From assembly GCF_020497125.1 (NCBI RefSeq), contig NC_059081.1:15533105-15597104 (forward strand): a stretch of DNA of 64,000 bases. The letters run 5' to 3'. The notes below the pieces were generated by a model that did not search any database, had not been told where the DNA came from, and saw only the letters and a list, made by a program, of their open reading frames with translations. Of the stretch, positions 44,744-56,700 are shown one piece after another (position 1 is the stretch's first letter; each line of letters starts with the position of its first letter). The translations under genes were made by a program, and so were the position numbers. Source of the stretch: Mauremys mutica. Lineage: Eukaryota; Chordata; Testudines; Geoemydidae.

Positions 44744-45242
44744 GGAGCACTGTGTCCCCAGTTTGGGGCCCCACAATACAAGAAGGATGTGGAAAAATTG
44801 GAAAGAATCCAGCGGAGGACAACAAAAATGACTGGAGCACATGACTTATGAGGAGAGGCTGAGGGAACTGGGATTGTTTAGTCCGCAGAAGAATGAGGGG
44901 GGATTTGATAGCTGCTTTCAACTACCTGAAAGGAGGTTCCAAAGAGGATGGATCTAGACTGTTCTCAGTGGTACCTGATGACAGAACAAGAAGTAATGGT
45001 CTCAAGTTGCAGTGGGGGAGGTTTAGGTTGGATATTAGGAAACACTTTTTCACTAGGGAGGGTGGTGAAGCACTAGAATGGGTTACCTAGGGAGGTGGAG
45101 GAATCTCCTTCCTTAGAGGTTTTTAAGATCAGGCTTGACAAAGCCCTGGAGAGGATGATTTATTTGGGGATTGGTCTTGCTTTGAGCAGGGGTTGGACTA
45201 AAATGACCTCCAGAGGTCCCTTCCAACCCTGATATTCTGTGA

Positions 45243-46538
45243 TACCATCTTTCTTGCTGCTTTACAATATATGAACCAAATTCTGCTCTCTGTTATACCT
45301 GTGCAAATCTCTGGAGTTCAATCTATATATTAATCAATCCCTTCCACCAAATTGCTCAAATTCCATTAGCATTAATGCAACAGGAATCTCAGTCTACTTA
45401 ATCTATTTTAAAAAAAAAAACCAACGAAGGTAAACTAGGTGTTGATAGCTTCAGCTATAACTCAAACTTTTTATATTAGATTTCCTTTCCCATTTAGCAG
45501 TGATCCTACATCCCCGTTCTTGTTTTCCTCTTATCCTGAGGTTGAGCTTTTATCACTGAGTATTATTTCCTTCATCTTTTTTGAGCTGACTTCACCTGCT
45601 CCCATTTTCATCTCTACATGTTTTACTGATAACATCTAACTGCATCTATTGCTTCCACTTTTCTCATTTTCTATACATTTCAGTTTTACTATCCAGAATT
45701 ACAAGCACTCCTTTCATCTACAGTGACCATTAAGAATATAAAAGACGAGACCGAAGCATTGATATATACTAAACAATTTTGTTATAGAAGACAGTGTAGT
45801 AAAATGTTTATAGTAATAATTATAGGCCATATGATTTTCTGAACAATGGATGAACATTCACTCTAAACAGCCATTTTGGTTTTAAAGAAAGGATTCATTT
45901 TAAATATGTACTGCTTCCCCCCCCCGCCACACACACTTAAATGTTTCTTTGAAGTAGAATATTCAAGTCTGAAGTCAGTTCATATTTAAATGACCATATT
46001 TAAACACTGGTATGTTTAAAATTTACATCTGAACATACAGGATCTTCACAAATAATGGAGTAAAAACTCATCTCAATCTGATCATATCGTTGTTGCAGTT
46101 GCAACAATGAGAAGTACATCTGGTTATTATCATTGTATTTGCTGAACACATGGAAGCATATCAAATAGAAAACTTCAGATCACTAGCAAAGTAAATATCT
46201 CATCTAGTAGTAGGATTGCTAAAATAATTGGATAGGCCCATAGATATTATATTGCTGAAGCTGAAATTATCAGTTTTTATACTTCTTGAAGCATAGATAT
46301 TACAATCCAAAGATTATGTACATTAGCTCCAACAATTCAAGAATCTCCAGGATTAAATACTACCATATTTAAATTGTTCAGATATCAAAAATGGATTGAT
46401 CAAAAGTAAATAGCACCAAGCGAATTAAATAAAAACTACACTAATTATTTACAGTCCCATTCAAAGTATAGCACCAGTAATGATCAAAGTCATACCAAAA
46501 TACCTATGCTTCTTTATTAATATAATTTTAAAAGAAAG
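45243..46538. other. Intron, nothing recognised
   Basis: AT-rich, short C-run at about 45917. No gene. Confidence 0.55.
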
Positions 46539-46543
46539 AAAAC

Positions 46544-47694
46544 TGTGACACTGGTAGACCTCATCCCAAGCTCATCCCAAGGACTCTAGGCCTCAAGTGA
46601 ACACTATCAAATCCATACCTGGAAACCAGTCTTACACACCAGTGTGCTAGTATTGCTAAAATAAGTATTAGATTTGTAACAACGTGTTTAGACTTTGACA
46701 CTATAAATCCATTCAGGGAAGAAATATCACCAAGTGTGAAATACTGGTTTGCACCCATGAGGAGGGGTTATCATAACCCATCAAAGAACAAGGACCTTGT
46801 TGATTGCTCCCAGGGTAAAGTAACATAAAAGACTTATCAGTACAGGAGCCCGGCTCCAAGACCCCAGAAGGCACGAGACCTGGGGTGGAAGGGGCGGGGT
46901 CTTGGGCAGAAGGGGCGGGGCTGGAGGTCAGCCAGCCCTTCCATTGCCCAGCCTGTGCCACCTGAGGCTCTGACAGCAATTTAAAGCGGGCTGGTACCAG
47001 TGGCCAGTTCTTACTGGTACGCTGTACCGGTCCGTACCTGCCAACTTTCACCTCTGATTGCTCCTGGCACACACTCATCCCAGCGGCTTGGATTCTAGGG
47101 AGATGGAGATAAAAATCCCTGATCAGAAGGAATTAGGGTCTTTTTATGCTGTTTGAACTCTAAGGGACAAAGATTCACAAACATAAAGAAGAGATCCCCA
47201 GTATTAATCTGGGTTATCCCTAAAGGATTTATAGAGTTGGTAAATTTCAGAAGCTCTGTCACCATCTGAAACCTAAGACTGCAACTTATTTGCGGGCATG
47301 TTTACCTCTTTTAACCCTTGTAAATAACTCTCCTGTTTCTATTTCATAGTTAATAAATCTTGAGTTAGCTTACTACCGGCTTGGCTACAAGTGTGGTCTT
47401 TGGTGTGAGATTTAAGTTGCAAACTGATGTGGGATAAGTGACTGTTCCTTTGGGACTGGGAGTAGCCTGAATATTTTGTAATCTTTGGTGTAAAGTGATC
47501 ATCTATCATAGAGTCAAGTTTGCCTGGGTGGCAAGATAGATCCGAATGCCCAAGAAGACAGTCTGTGACTCCACATTAAGGTCTGTATAGTGCCTGAGTT
47601 CACACTTGTTACTTTGGAGTTTGTGCCCTGCCTTCTTAACAATCTGCCATGAGGTTGGTATTCTTGCTTGTGAGCCACTCCAGACAGTGTGACA
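46544..47694 (+). repeat. 5' LTR of the endogenous retrovirus
   Basis: TGTGACACTG...CAGTGTGACA with inverted ends. About 897 bp after subtraction of the MITE and its duplication. Its last 75 bp (CTTCTTAACAATCTGCCATG, GTGAGCCACTCCAGACAGTG) recur at 51588-51646. Confidence 0.7.
46811..47056. mobile_element. hAT-type MITE, 246 bp, in the LTR
   Basis: Exact 8-bp duplication ATTGCTCC (46803-46810 and 47057-47064). Inward ends CAGGGTAAAGTAACATAAAA and CAGAGGTGAAAGTTGGCAGG, same family as 39393-39856. Confidence 0.85.
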
Positions 47695-48221
47695 TTTGTC
47701 ATAGTCTTGGCAGGATTCAGATGCCACGGGTCAATTGGATTTATAGTTCATAACCCAGCATTGTTAAAAGTTTAATCTTGATGTTTATAGAGTTTTTAAA
47801 GGTTAAAGAATATACAGGAGTGAACCGCAGCCCTATGATGGCCAGGACTCAAAAGACTTTCAACAGTGATGCAAAGAGAAGAGAATATTCTTTTAAAGGA
47901 AAGCCCCAGATCAGGAAGTGAGAGCTTCGTTCATAAATTTTGACCAGGTGTCCAAGGATGCTGCTGTCCCAGACACTGCAGGGGAACTGGCTTGACTGCA
48001 GTACTTGGCAGACCAGGAAGAATGTAAGCAGAAGAGAATGATGGCATAGCTGCAGATCAGGGAGACTGAAGGAACCCAAGCAATGGTCATTGAAGCCAAG
48101 CCAATGAACAGGTTAAGGAGAAAGCCCACTGAAGACTCATGGAACAAGTAGAAGCTAAGGAAAGGGCAGACCAGAAACAAATGGAAGCTCACTGTCATAA
48201 ACAGTTAGTTAAGGGTTAAGG

Positions 48222-49329
48222 TAGGGTGACCAGACGTCCCGATTTTATCGGGACTGTCCCGATATTTGCTTGTTTGTCCCGCGTCCCGACCAATGTTAGG
48301 TCGGGACACTGGACAAATAAGCAAAGGCTCCGGAGCCTGGAAGGGCTCGCGCCCTTCCCTGCCCCGACTCTGCCCCCTCCTTCTCCAATTGGATCCCTCC
48401 CCAAATCCCCGCCTCTTGCCAAGCAAACCATGCCCAGGAGACGCAGGGGAACGCGGGGCCGGGGTGAGTGTGAGTCCGGCCTGGCCCCGAGCAGGCAGGA
48501 CTCGGGCGCAGTACCTGGAGGGAGATTAGGGGGTGGCCTGCGGGGCCAGGCGGTGGCTGTTCTCCCCACCTGGGCAGCGGGACGTGGGAGCAACTGCTGC
48601 TGCAGCTCCCACTGCCGCGGGGGGAGGAAGCGGCCAAGCATGTGGCGCCCGGGCCCGAACCCGGGCCTGCTGCGGGGACCCAGCAGCACACACGCTGCGC
48701 CCAGCCGCTGGCCAGTCGCGTCTGGGCTGGCTGCCCAGCTGGTGCAATCCCGCGGCGGAGGCATCGGCAGCCCAGCCCCGTTCGTTCCCCTGTGGAACCC
48801 GAGCGGGATGGGGGGGCTGGGGCCTGCTGCCCCCACTCCAGGGCCGCCCGCGGGATTGCACCAGCTGGGCAGCCAGCCCAGATGCGACTGGCCAGGGGCT
48901 GGGCGCGCGCTGTGTGCGCGCTGGGTCCCCGCAGCAGGCCCGGGCTCGGGGGGTTCGTGGGCACAAGAGCCGCAGCTGCCAAGCTTGGCCAGCGGCCGCT
49001 TCCTCCCCCTGCGGATGTGGGAGCTGCAGCAGCGGCTGCTCTCAAGTCCCGCTGCCCAGGTGGGGAGAACAGCCGCCGCCGCCTAGCCCCGCAGGCCTCT
49101 CCCTACAGGTACCACGCCCGAGTCCTGCCTGCTCGGGGCCAGGCCGGACTCACACTCACCGTGGCCCCGCGCTCCCCTGAGTCTCCCGGGCCTCCCTCCA
49201 GCACTTGTGGAGGGAGGAGGAATCGGGGGTGGGGGATTTATTTATTTTTTGCTCTGCCGCCATTTTTTCCCCCTCTGCCCCTGCCCCCCCCGCATCCCGA
49301 TATTTGACCTGGGTGATCTGGTCACCCTA
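48222..49329. mobile_element. hAT-type element, 1,108 bp, with large GC-rich palindrome
   Basis: Exact 8-bp duplication GGTTAAGG (48214-48221 and 49330-49337). Inward ends TAGGGTGACCAGACGTCCCG and TAGGGTGACCAGATCACCCA. It sits 29 bp inside the solo LTR. The core forms an inverted repeat (next entry). Long open frames on both strands in all phases result from the GC-rich palindrome; I do not regard them as genes. Confidence 0.9.
48433..49190. repeat. Long inverted repeat (arms about 330 bp)
   Basis: Left arm about 48433-48760 and right arm about 48843-49190. Examples: GGTGAGTGTGAGTCCGGCCT (48463) against its complement ending at about 49162; GGCTGCCCAGCTGGTGCAAT (48730) against ATTGCACCAGCTGGGCAGCC at 48856. 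The loop is about 80 bp. Mismatches and small gaps are present. Confidence 0.85.
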
Positions 49330-51049
49330 GGTTAAGGTCTCTTTTACCTGTACTGGGTTAACAAGCATTACCTGATGACCACCTGACCAGCGGACCAATC
49401 AGGGACAAGATATTTTCAAATCTCTGTGGAGGGAAGTTTTTTTTCTGTTCTTTTATTTTGAGTTGAGTCTCTCTTGGGAATTAAGGGAGTCCAGACATCT
49501 TAATCAAGTCCTCCCAGGTTTCTGCAGTATTGTTCTTCTATTCAGTCTAGTGAGTATTAGAAAGGCGAATTAGTATTTTTTTTACTTTTATTTCTGCATT
49601 GGCAGTTGTGGGTTTTGCTGAAGTAATCTCTTTATTTCTATTGCTGTACTTTGCTTTTACTGAGAAAGAAAGGGGGAGAGGGAGTTCTCTCCAGGTTTAT
49701 AATTTAGACTCTGTGTATTGTTCCATCCTGGTATGACAGAGATAGTGTACTTTCTTTTTTTGTTCTTTTTAATAAATTCTTTTCTTTTCTTTGGACTTGG
49801 TTCATTCCTTCTCTTGTGGAGATTCAAGGAGAGGGGAGGGGGGAAGAGTGAGTTCCTCCTGAGGTTGATTCACAGAGTTGAATCGGTGTGTATCTCTCCA
49901 GAGTGGCTAGGAGAGAGGGAGGGGGGAAGTGGGCTGCTTCCCTGTGTGTAGAGAGTCAGGGAGATTGAATCTGTGTTCCGCAGGGAAAGTTTGGGGAAAC
50001 AGGCAATGAGTCAGACACTTAGAAAACTGATTGGTGGCAGCGTATCAGATCTAAACTAGGATTTTAGTTTAGGGGAGTCCATGCAGGTCCCCATCTTGTG
50101 AACCCAAAAGCTCCAAGTGAGGGAGAAACCTATTACACTCACATACTGCAGTTTAAAGTATTGGAACAGCAAAAGGAGTTTCCTCAGCCAGTGAGTACAT
50201 GCTCCAGAGCACCAGGGAGTGGGAGAAAGTCTGCCCAGTTTATAAAGAGACTGACTGTATAGAAGAGTTCCTGTCCATCTTTGAGAGACTTTGGGGGATC
50301 CATATGATCCCAGAGGATAAGTAGATGCCTATCCTCTTGAGTAGATCAACTGGGGAAGCAAGACAAGTTTTTAATGATATGGAGGAAGGTAATGCTATGG
50401 TATATAAGAAATTTAAAGAAAATGTATTGAAAAGGTTTAAGATTACCCCGACTCCATGGACTGAAATATGGAAATCTTAAAGTGTTTGACAACAATATCA
50501 CCCATGTTGAACATGTGCACAAAATCTGTAATTTTTTATAAGAAAATGGATAATGGGGACAGGAGCTGAAGGTGATTATGAAAAATTGTTTGTTCTGACT
50601 GCTCAGGAGCAATTATTATGGGTAGTTACAGATGAGGTGAAGGCAGCCATCTGTGACAAAAGAAACCTTCCACAGTTTTAGAGGGTGCAGAAATTGCCGA
50701 TGAATATTTTGAATCAAAGTCCCATGTGGGGGAAGGTACAAATCCCAGGGGAAGGGAAATCCACCCATCACCCCAGTTAATAGGGAGAAGGGGATTGGAA
50801 ATAAACCTAACCCCAACTTTGGCAAGAAACCCTACGGGTTCCCTCAGAGAAGGCATGTAGTCTTCCATCACTGTGGGGCTCCCAGCCATATAAAAACTAA
50901 GTGGTCCACAATCCACAACCCCCAATGAGAGTGGTCCCAGAAGCAGCAGTAGAGAAGGTGCAGGACCCAGTTAACTATGTTAGGGCTAAGTCTTGTGAAG
51001 GCAGTGAAGAATTTATTAAGGATGCTACAATAAATGGCATAAATTGTAA

Positions 51050-51580
51050 GGGCTGAAGGAACACAGCATTCCAAGTCACTTTGGTCAAGGGAAGTTTTGT
51101 AAGGGAAGAAGACAAACTTCCTGGTAAAAGTGTAAAATAAATTAGCTTTTGCTGAATTCTCTGTAACTGTGCTTCTGGCTAAGGTTCTCCTCGAGTGGGA
51201 GGATTTTAAGGGTGATGTTATTGTGGGCATTAGAATATGGATTTTAGCAGGTAATAACATTTTAGTTATGTCTAAGAAGGTTAATGTTATAACTAGGAGC
51301 CAGAAAGAGTATGGCTCTGCCCTTAGTCCTTGGTCAGCTGAGAGTAGCAGTTTGTCTTCAGAGTAGGGGTTTGAAAATTCCACTGCTTTGCCAGAGCCTG
51401 CTCAAAACTTAGAGAGACTCAAAAGGAGTTCATTAAGGCTCAACAGGCTGATCTTTCCCTAGACCAAATGAGGGTTTCAGCTCAGAATAAATACCACAGC
51501 TGGGCAAGGGAAGGGTAGATTTTTTTTCTTGAAAGAAGTTTGTTTTATAGAGGCTCCTTGTTGAGGTGTGCAAACAAGTG
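51050..51580 (+). pseudogene. Protease-like and pol-linked remnants of the endogenous retrovirus
   Basis: Broken plus-strand frames: FQVTLVKGSFVREEDKLPGK (51070-51128), then VLLEWEDFKGDVIVGI and NVITRSQ (51183-51305), then TQKEFIKAQQADLSLDQM (51420-51470). This resembles a retroviral aspartic-protease region and the stretch before reverse transcriptase; no RT motifs were found, so the RT, RNase H and integrase are missing. Confidence 0.45.
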
Positions 51581-51646
51581 ATTGTGCCTGGCTTCTTAAC
51601 AGTCTGCCTTGAGGTTGGTTTGTGAGCCACTCCAGACAGTGTGACA
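51581..51646 (+). repeat. Remnant of the 3' LTR
   Basis: GGCTTCTTAACAGTCTGCCT to CAGACAGTGTGACA matches the end of the 5' LTR (47627-47694) with few differences and a short gap. The rest of this LTR is missing. Confidence 0.75.
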
Positions 51647-51945
51647 ATAACATTTCAAGGATGCTTACAAGGAAATACTGATGATAACACCCATCATCAC
51701 AAGGAACACTTGAGTAGCTGGAACGTAGAGGTGCAAAACTGGAAAGCCGATGACACTCTGAAAGCTATTATATACACAGAAAACAGTTGCTCAGCCATTT
51801 TGAAATTAAGAAATATTAGAAACAAGAGCTGGGTGAAAATTCTTGGAGAAAATTTTTTTTCACTACAAGATTCAGCTCAACAAAAATTTCATTTTGACAT
51901 TTTCAAAACCAAAACTTTTGCTTTGTTATTCAAAATTACTTTTTG

Positions 51946-52690
51946 TTAGGGCTGTCAAGCAATTTTAAAAAATAATCACAATTAATCACAGTTAATACTA
52001 GAATACAATTTATTTAAATACTTTTGGATATTTTCTACATTTTCAAATATATTGATTTCAATTACAACACAGACTACAACATGTACAGTGTTTATATTAT
52101 TATTACAAATATTTGCCCTGTAAAAATTCAAAATAAACCGTATTTTTCAATTCACCTCATACAGTATTTATTTCAATATCTTTATCGTGAAAGTGCAATT
52201 TACAAAGGTAGGGGGTTTTTTTTGTTACATAACTGCACTCAAAAACAAAACAATATAAAAACGTTATAGCTTACAAGTCCACACAGGCCTACTTCTTGTT
52301 CAGCCAATCATTCAGACAAACAAGTTTGTTTACTTTTAGGGGAAATAATGCCGCCCACTTATTATTTACAATGTCACGTGAAAGTTAGAACAGAGAGCTA
52401 AACATCTAATTTGAACCAAAACTAAATGTTTCATTTTTTACTTTAACCCTTTTTAAAAAAAAATAAAAAATGATACTTCAGTACATTTTGATTCAAGAAG
52501 TAGGGCTCTCGATTAATCACAGTTAACTCGTGATTAACTCAAAAAAATCAATCGCAATTAAAAAATTATTTGTGATTAATCACACTTTTAATCACGCTGT
52601 TAAACAACAGAATACCAATTTAGATTTATTAGATATTTTTGGATGTTTTTCTACATTTTCTACATCTTTTTTCAACTATCAGCCCACAAA
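51946..52690. mobile_element. hAT-like AT-rich elements, two overlapping copies
   Basis: At 51948 TAGGGCTGTCAAGCAATTTT and at 52502 TAGGGCTCTCGATTAATCAC start two copies of a family marked by TTAATCAC/GATTAATC repeats; the second contains AGTTAACTCGTGATTAACTC. The middle (52140-52400) includes TGTCACGTGAAAGTTAGAAC, a piece seen in longer members. Boundaries are approximate. Confidence 0.5.
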
Positions 52691-54975
52691 AAGTTTTGAA
52701 ATGTTTTCATTTTGACAACAATTTTTGGTACATCCAGGGAACCAAAAAAATCAGTTATTCACACATGACCTCCAGTGTAAAAACAAAATCAAGGTTCATT
52801 ATGATATTTTCCTTTATATACTATGAAAAGACAAATGTATAAAGTAAAACAAAACTGGATAACAAACAAGTAATTTGCACAATGCATAATGAATATTATA
52901 GCATTATCATGCTATATTTAAAGTTTAGATGAACATCCCAGTCTCTGTCATTTACATGGCTTAATTTCTCTAACAAGTTTATTTTTGGGTTAACGTTGGA
53001 GGGAAGCTAGGGAGAGAGGAAGTATACCATTATGTCACTTATGATTTTACAGGAGAGTGTGGAAAAATACATCTTTACCCTAAATTTTGATTGAAATCAT
53101 TATAATTCAAAGAGATACTGAACCAATTTTCTGCAAATGTTAACTGTTTTACTTCCTCAGTGGAGATTATAAAATAAGAACATTTTGAAGTTCTTAGGTC
53201 TTTGGAATCACTAAAGCTTAAATTTTCAATTTGGCAATTTTGCACAGTGAATTTGAATTTTCTATATAGTTTTTGCTTGTCTAACATGTATTATTTAAGG
53301 ACTCACTTGTTATGGGTGGATCAGTTAAAGACATCCAATATCTGCTGAAGTCAGAACAAGTCTTTCAGGCTGTTTATGATGTCTGAGTTAAGGTGCCTTA
53401 ATTAATTTGCCACAGTTCAGGATTTATCAAGTTAGGAGTGCACTCTGAGAAGTACCGAGTTTTAATTTTCCTACCATATTTTATTTATATTTGTACATAA
53501 ATACTAAGTATAGCCATTTTTTTTTAAAAAATGGGAAATTAAACAAATGTTAATTAATGCTAGTTTTTGCATTAAAGGGTCAAATCTTCTCATTTATCCT
53601 GGTGTATATCTGAAGTAAATCCAATTACTTGACTGGGTTTACTCTATATTCATTATGAAGTAACTGAGAACATTATTCCTACATGAAAACCAGTTCTAAA
53701 ACCCTCAGTGCAGAAAAGTCTGACTGAAGGAGAATGATGTAGTGACAGAAAACAGCAACAGGAAATCTACAGGGAACCAGCATCACCCGAAGTGGCCAGA
53801 GAGGTAAACGTGACCAAAGCAAATGAGGAAGGAGTGTTTTGATCCCTGCTTGCATGGTAGGAATGAAATCTGCCCTCCCAAAATGCCTTCCTCCATTTTC
53901 ATTCTGAGTATCACTTTTCCTCCTTCAGAATTATATCCCTGACAAGGTGTGCCCTGCTCTATCCTTTGCCTGTTCGGGTGATTCTGCTACAACTCCAGTG
54001 AGGCAGTGAGGAATTCGTTCCAATTTCTCTAATGCAACCAAAACAAAAACAAAACAAAACCTTGTCTGGCCCAAATATCACCTACATGCATTGTTGAAAG
54101 TGGTATTTATTTAGGTTTAAACTTGTTTTGTTTTGGGAATGTTAGGAATGGTGTAATTTCTCTAAAATACTTCAGTCCAGGATTACACCTCATGCTGAAA
54201 ATTTGATTTTTTTCTCTTAATCAACCATCTGAATTTTTCAAGGAACATTTAAAAGGGAATTTTTACTCTGTATGCCAGAACTTCCAATGTGTGGGCAATA
54301 TGATTTTAGTTATGATAATTTAGCGGAATGGTTGGAGGCAGTTTGAACTTACTCATTTGGGAATTCTGTAACTCCATAAAGGAAATACTATCACAGTCTC
54401 TTCCATCAATACACTTACTCTAGCAAGGCCATTTCAAGGACAAAATCTAATTATAATTTTGACATAGTTTTACCTTCAAAACTAAACATGAAAGTAATAA
54501 TATAATATGCCTCACTTCCCCTATCTATTTTCTCTCTTTTAATTTTCCAATTTTAATGAAGTAAGGCACTTCAGGAGATGATCTTCTCTATATAAAAATA
54601 GACTTGAACGCTTTACTCTTCAAATATGGCCTTTTAATTAAAATATATCAGATTGTTAAAAAATAAATGTGATTTCAACAGCTGAGAACTCTGAAAAATA
54701 ACTCAATTAATTTTAAAAGGCTACAAAGAGAAAAGTAATGGTAAAGATGGTCGGAATTAAGGATGGGCAATTTTACTCTCAAAGGGAAGTTAATACTGAA
54801 TGCAAAGTGAGTGTAAAACACCACCATTCTACTTCATTAGTATTTTATAGTTAATTTTGTACTTGTATAAGTGACTACAAGAGATGAAGAGCAAGAAGGA
54901 ATCAGACCCAGAGTATTTTATTCAAAAATCTTTAATTTTCACCAGATTGCCACTCCAAAATATGCAGTTTATATT
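52691..54975. other. Intron, nothing recognised
   Basis: AT-rich. No gene, no terminal repeats noticed; a scrap of an old amniote repeat at about 53575-53650. Confidence 0.5.
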
Positions 54976-54979
54976 TATA

Positions 54980-55713
54980 CACCTCTACCCCTATAGAACA
55001 CAACCCAATAGAACGCGGGTTCGCATACAACACGGTAAAGCTCTGACACGCGGCTCTGAGCAGTGTGTTAGGGGTGTCGGGCCAGGTCGGGGCTGAGGGG
55101 TTTGATAAGGGGCAGTGGGTCTTGGGGTGGTCAGGGGCTTCCCCCCAGACCCTGGGGGGCAGGAGCTGTGGGGGGCACTTTTGGGGACCCCGCAGTCTCA
55201 GAGTGGCCCGAGGGATTAGCGGGGGGCCAGGAGCAGTCTGCTATGCTTCCCTCACCCCGGCCCCAGCCGTGTTGCTCAGGGGAGGGGGCTTGGGGGAAAG
55301 GAAAGCGGAGCAGGCTGGGGCCACGTCGCTCCGCTTCCCGACGCAGGTGAGTGCGGGGAGGCATCCTTTCCCCAACCTCTCTGCACTCACTGACGGCGGG
55401 AAGTGGAGCGCCGTGGCTGGGAGCTGGCAGGGTGGAGCAGACTGGGGCCAGGCTGCTCCGCTTCCCACCGCTGCCGGTGAGTGCCTGTTAGGGGGCAGGG
55501 AGGGGTGCATAGGAGTCGGAGCAGTCAGGGGACAGGGCAGTTGGGTAGGGGGTGGGCTCCTGGGGGTGAATAGGGATGGGGGTCTCTGAAAGGGGCGGTC
55601 AGAAAACAAGGAACGGGGCGGGGGGGAAGCAAGTTTGATATAACGCAGTCTCACCTATAACGCGGTGAGATTTTTTTGTCTCCGGAGGACCGCGTTATAT
55701 CGGGGTAGAGGTG
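54980..55713. mobile_element. Tigger/pogo-like element, 734 bp, GC-rich core
   Basis: TA at 54978 and 55714. Ends CACCTCTACCCCTATAGAAC and (inward) CACCTCTACCCCGATATAAC. Subterminal repeats of ATAACGCGG/GATATAACGCAG type. The 0.5-kb core (55060-55600) is G-rich with many CpG; frames there overlap in all phases and I do not call genes. Confidence 0.8.
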
Positions 55714-55715
55714 TA

Positions 55716-56700
55716 TTAACAAACAATAATTTACAATATTTAAACTTTAAGTTTAAAAAACTCATTCCTGCTTCTCTCTCTCATCCCATACGCGATTGAG
55801 TGGGTTGTTGCAGGAGCCAGAGAGTAGAAAGGGCAGAAAGGAAATGGCACAGAAGTCCGAAGGAGGGGGTGGATAGGAACAAAGGGAGAGATGGAGGAAA
55901 GCGGAGTTGAACAACAACACAGGGGATGGTGGAATAAGAATCAGGGTGAGGCAGATAAAAGTAGAGGAGGGAGACAGGTACCACCAGACCCACTCCTCTA
56001 CAGAACCTGGAACTGAACCAAGTTGTGATCATTCTCTACACTCCTTTGTGGTCGCAAATAGCTGTAAAATACACTGGCAAAATGTGTCTCTCCATTCTGC
56101 TTCTAATTTGTGGTCCGCATGGGGGATAACAGCTCACTACTGCTACCAGTTGCTTTATTAGCTCATTATTTTTTCCACTTATGTGATAATGTTATTAAAG
56201 ATTGTATCATAATGCATGTGCAAAGTGTGCTGAATTAAAGTTGCACAGGCTCCTGTAACCCTGGCATTTCCTATATCTAAGTGCTTGACTTTGCAACTTT
56301 AATGTTCCTTTAACATATTGATGTACTGTAATTATATTACATAAACTGGAGAAGCATCCACACAGTGTGCTACGCACTTTTCAATTCACATGAAGATACA
56401 ATCCCCTTCCCCAAAGAGTATATAATCTAAACAGGGTATGACAATCTCTCGCCACAGTTCAGCCCTCATCTTTCTCACACACCAAAATCCTTCGTGCTCC
56501 ACTCTCCACACAATTGTAATTCATCACTGAGTAACCAAAGTAAATAGGTATGCAGATGAAGTAGTCCTCTATGGTCTTGTAAATACAGGAGGGATTTATG
56601 TGAGTCAATAGCAGCTCTGAAAACCAATTCAGGAAAAGAATTCACTTGTGAGAGCGGCATGAAAAAAAGAATAAAGATATTTTGCCATGACAAATGGTCA
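55716..56700. other. Intron, nothing recognised
   Basis: Purine-rich stretch at about 55780-55980. No supported gene. Confidence 0.5.

Larger units (their letters stand above)
41632..45242 (+). mobile_element. CR1 LINE (RT half), split by a 2.15-kb hAT-type element
   Basis: CR1 sequence runs 41632-42593 ([20 protein letters not shown] to VRPHLKYS) and resumes at 44744 ([37 protein letters not shown]) to the 3' end with GGTTGGACTAAAATGACC and ATTCTGTGAT. The RT is frameshifted at about 42205, after [11 protein letters not shown]; the FADD-like box continues in the next frame. About 1.45 kb of CR1 once the insert is removed. Confidence 0.9.
48193..50137 (+). mobile_element. Solo LTR (relative of 4667-5693) inserted in gag, itself interrupted
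   Basis: Begins TGTCATAAACAG and ends ACCTATTACA, flanked by CTCAC at 48188-48192 and 50138-50142. Removing it rejoins the gag-like sequence. It matches the inverse of the LTR at 4667-5693 at many places (GGACCAATCAGGGACAAGAT, ATCTAAACTAGGATTTTAGT). AATAAA at 49771-49776 gives plus orientation. About 829 bp long without the element at 48222-49329. It lacks the 73-bp tandem units. Confidence 0.85.
47780..50905 (+). pseudogene. gag-like remnants of the endogenous retrovirus (interrupted)
   Basis: Before the inserted LTR (to 48192) the plus strand shows broken glutamine/lysine/alanine-rich pieces such as QVEAKERADQKQMEAH, as in a coiled-coil gag N-terminus. After it, from 50143, LEQQKEFPQP and then FLSIFERLWGIHMIPEDK, a stop, and VFNDMEEGNAMVYKKFKENV, the shape of a capsid/SCAN-like helical domain. 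At about 50860-50905 FHHCGAPSHIKTK is a zinc-knuckle remnant whose first and last cysteines are lost. Several stops and frameshifts. The class of retrovirus is not certain. Confidence 0.6.
46544..51646 (+). mobile_element. Degenerate endogenous retrovirus with nested insertions
   Basis: Starts TGTGACACTGG and ends CAGACAGTGTGACA, flanked by AAAAC (46539-46543) and ATAAC (51647-51651), a likely 5-bp duplication with one change. Order: 5' LTR (46544-47694, holding a hAT MITE), gag remnants, a foreign solo LTR (48193-50137), more gag, protease-like sequence, a short pol-linked piece, and only the last about 70 bp of the 3' LTR. Most of pol and the 3' LTR have been deleted and no env is seen. Every frame is broken many times; the copy cannot produce particles or proteins. 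Confidence 0.75.

Noticed and set aside
47695..47720. Retroviral primer-binding site after the 5' LTR
   Set aside because: The sequence after the LTR does not clearly match a tRNA 3' end; not called.
48216..49307. Many long overlapping ORFs on both strands (up to 286 codons)
   Set aside because: They lie in a GC-rich palindrome within a hAT-type element; frames on both strands mirror each other and have no domain resemblance.
55065..55654. 174- and 137-codon ORFs
   Set aside because: Opposite strands of the G-rich core of a Tigger-like element; glycine/proline-rich by composition.
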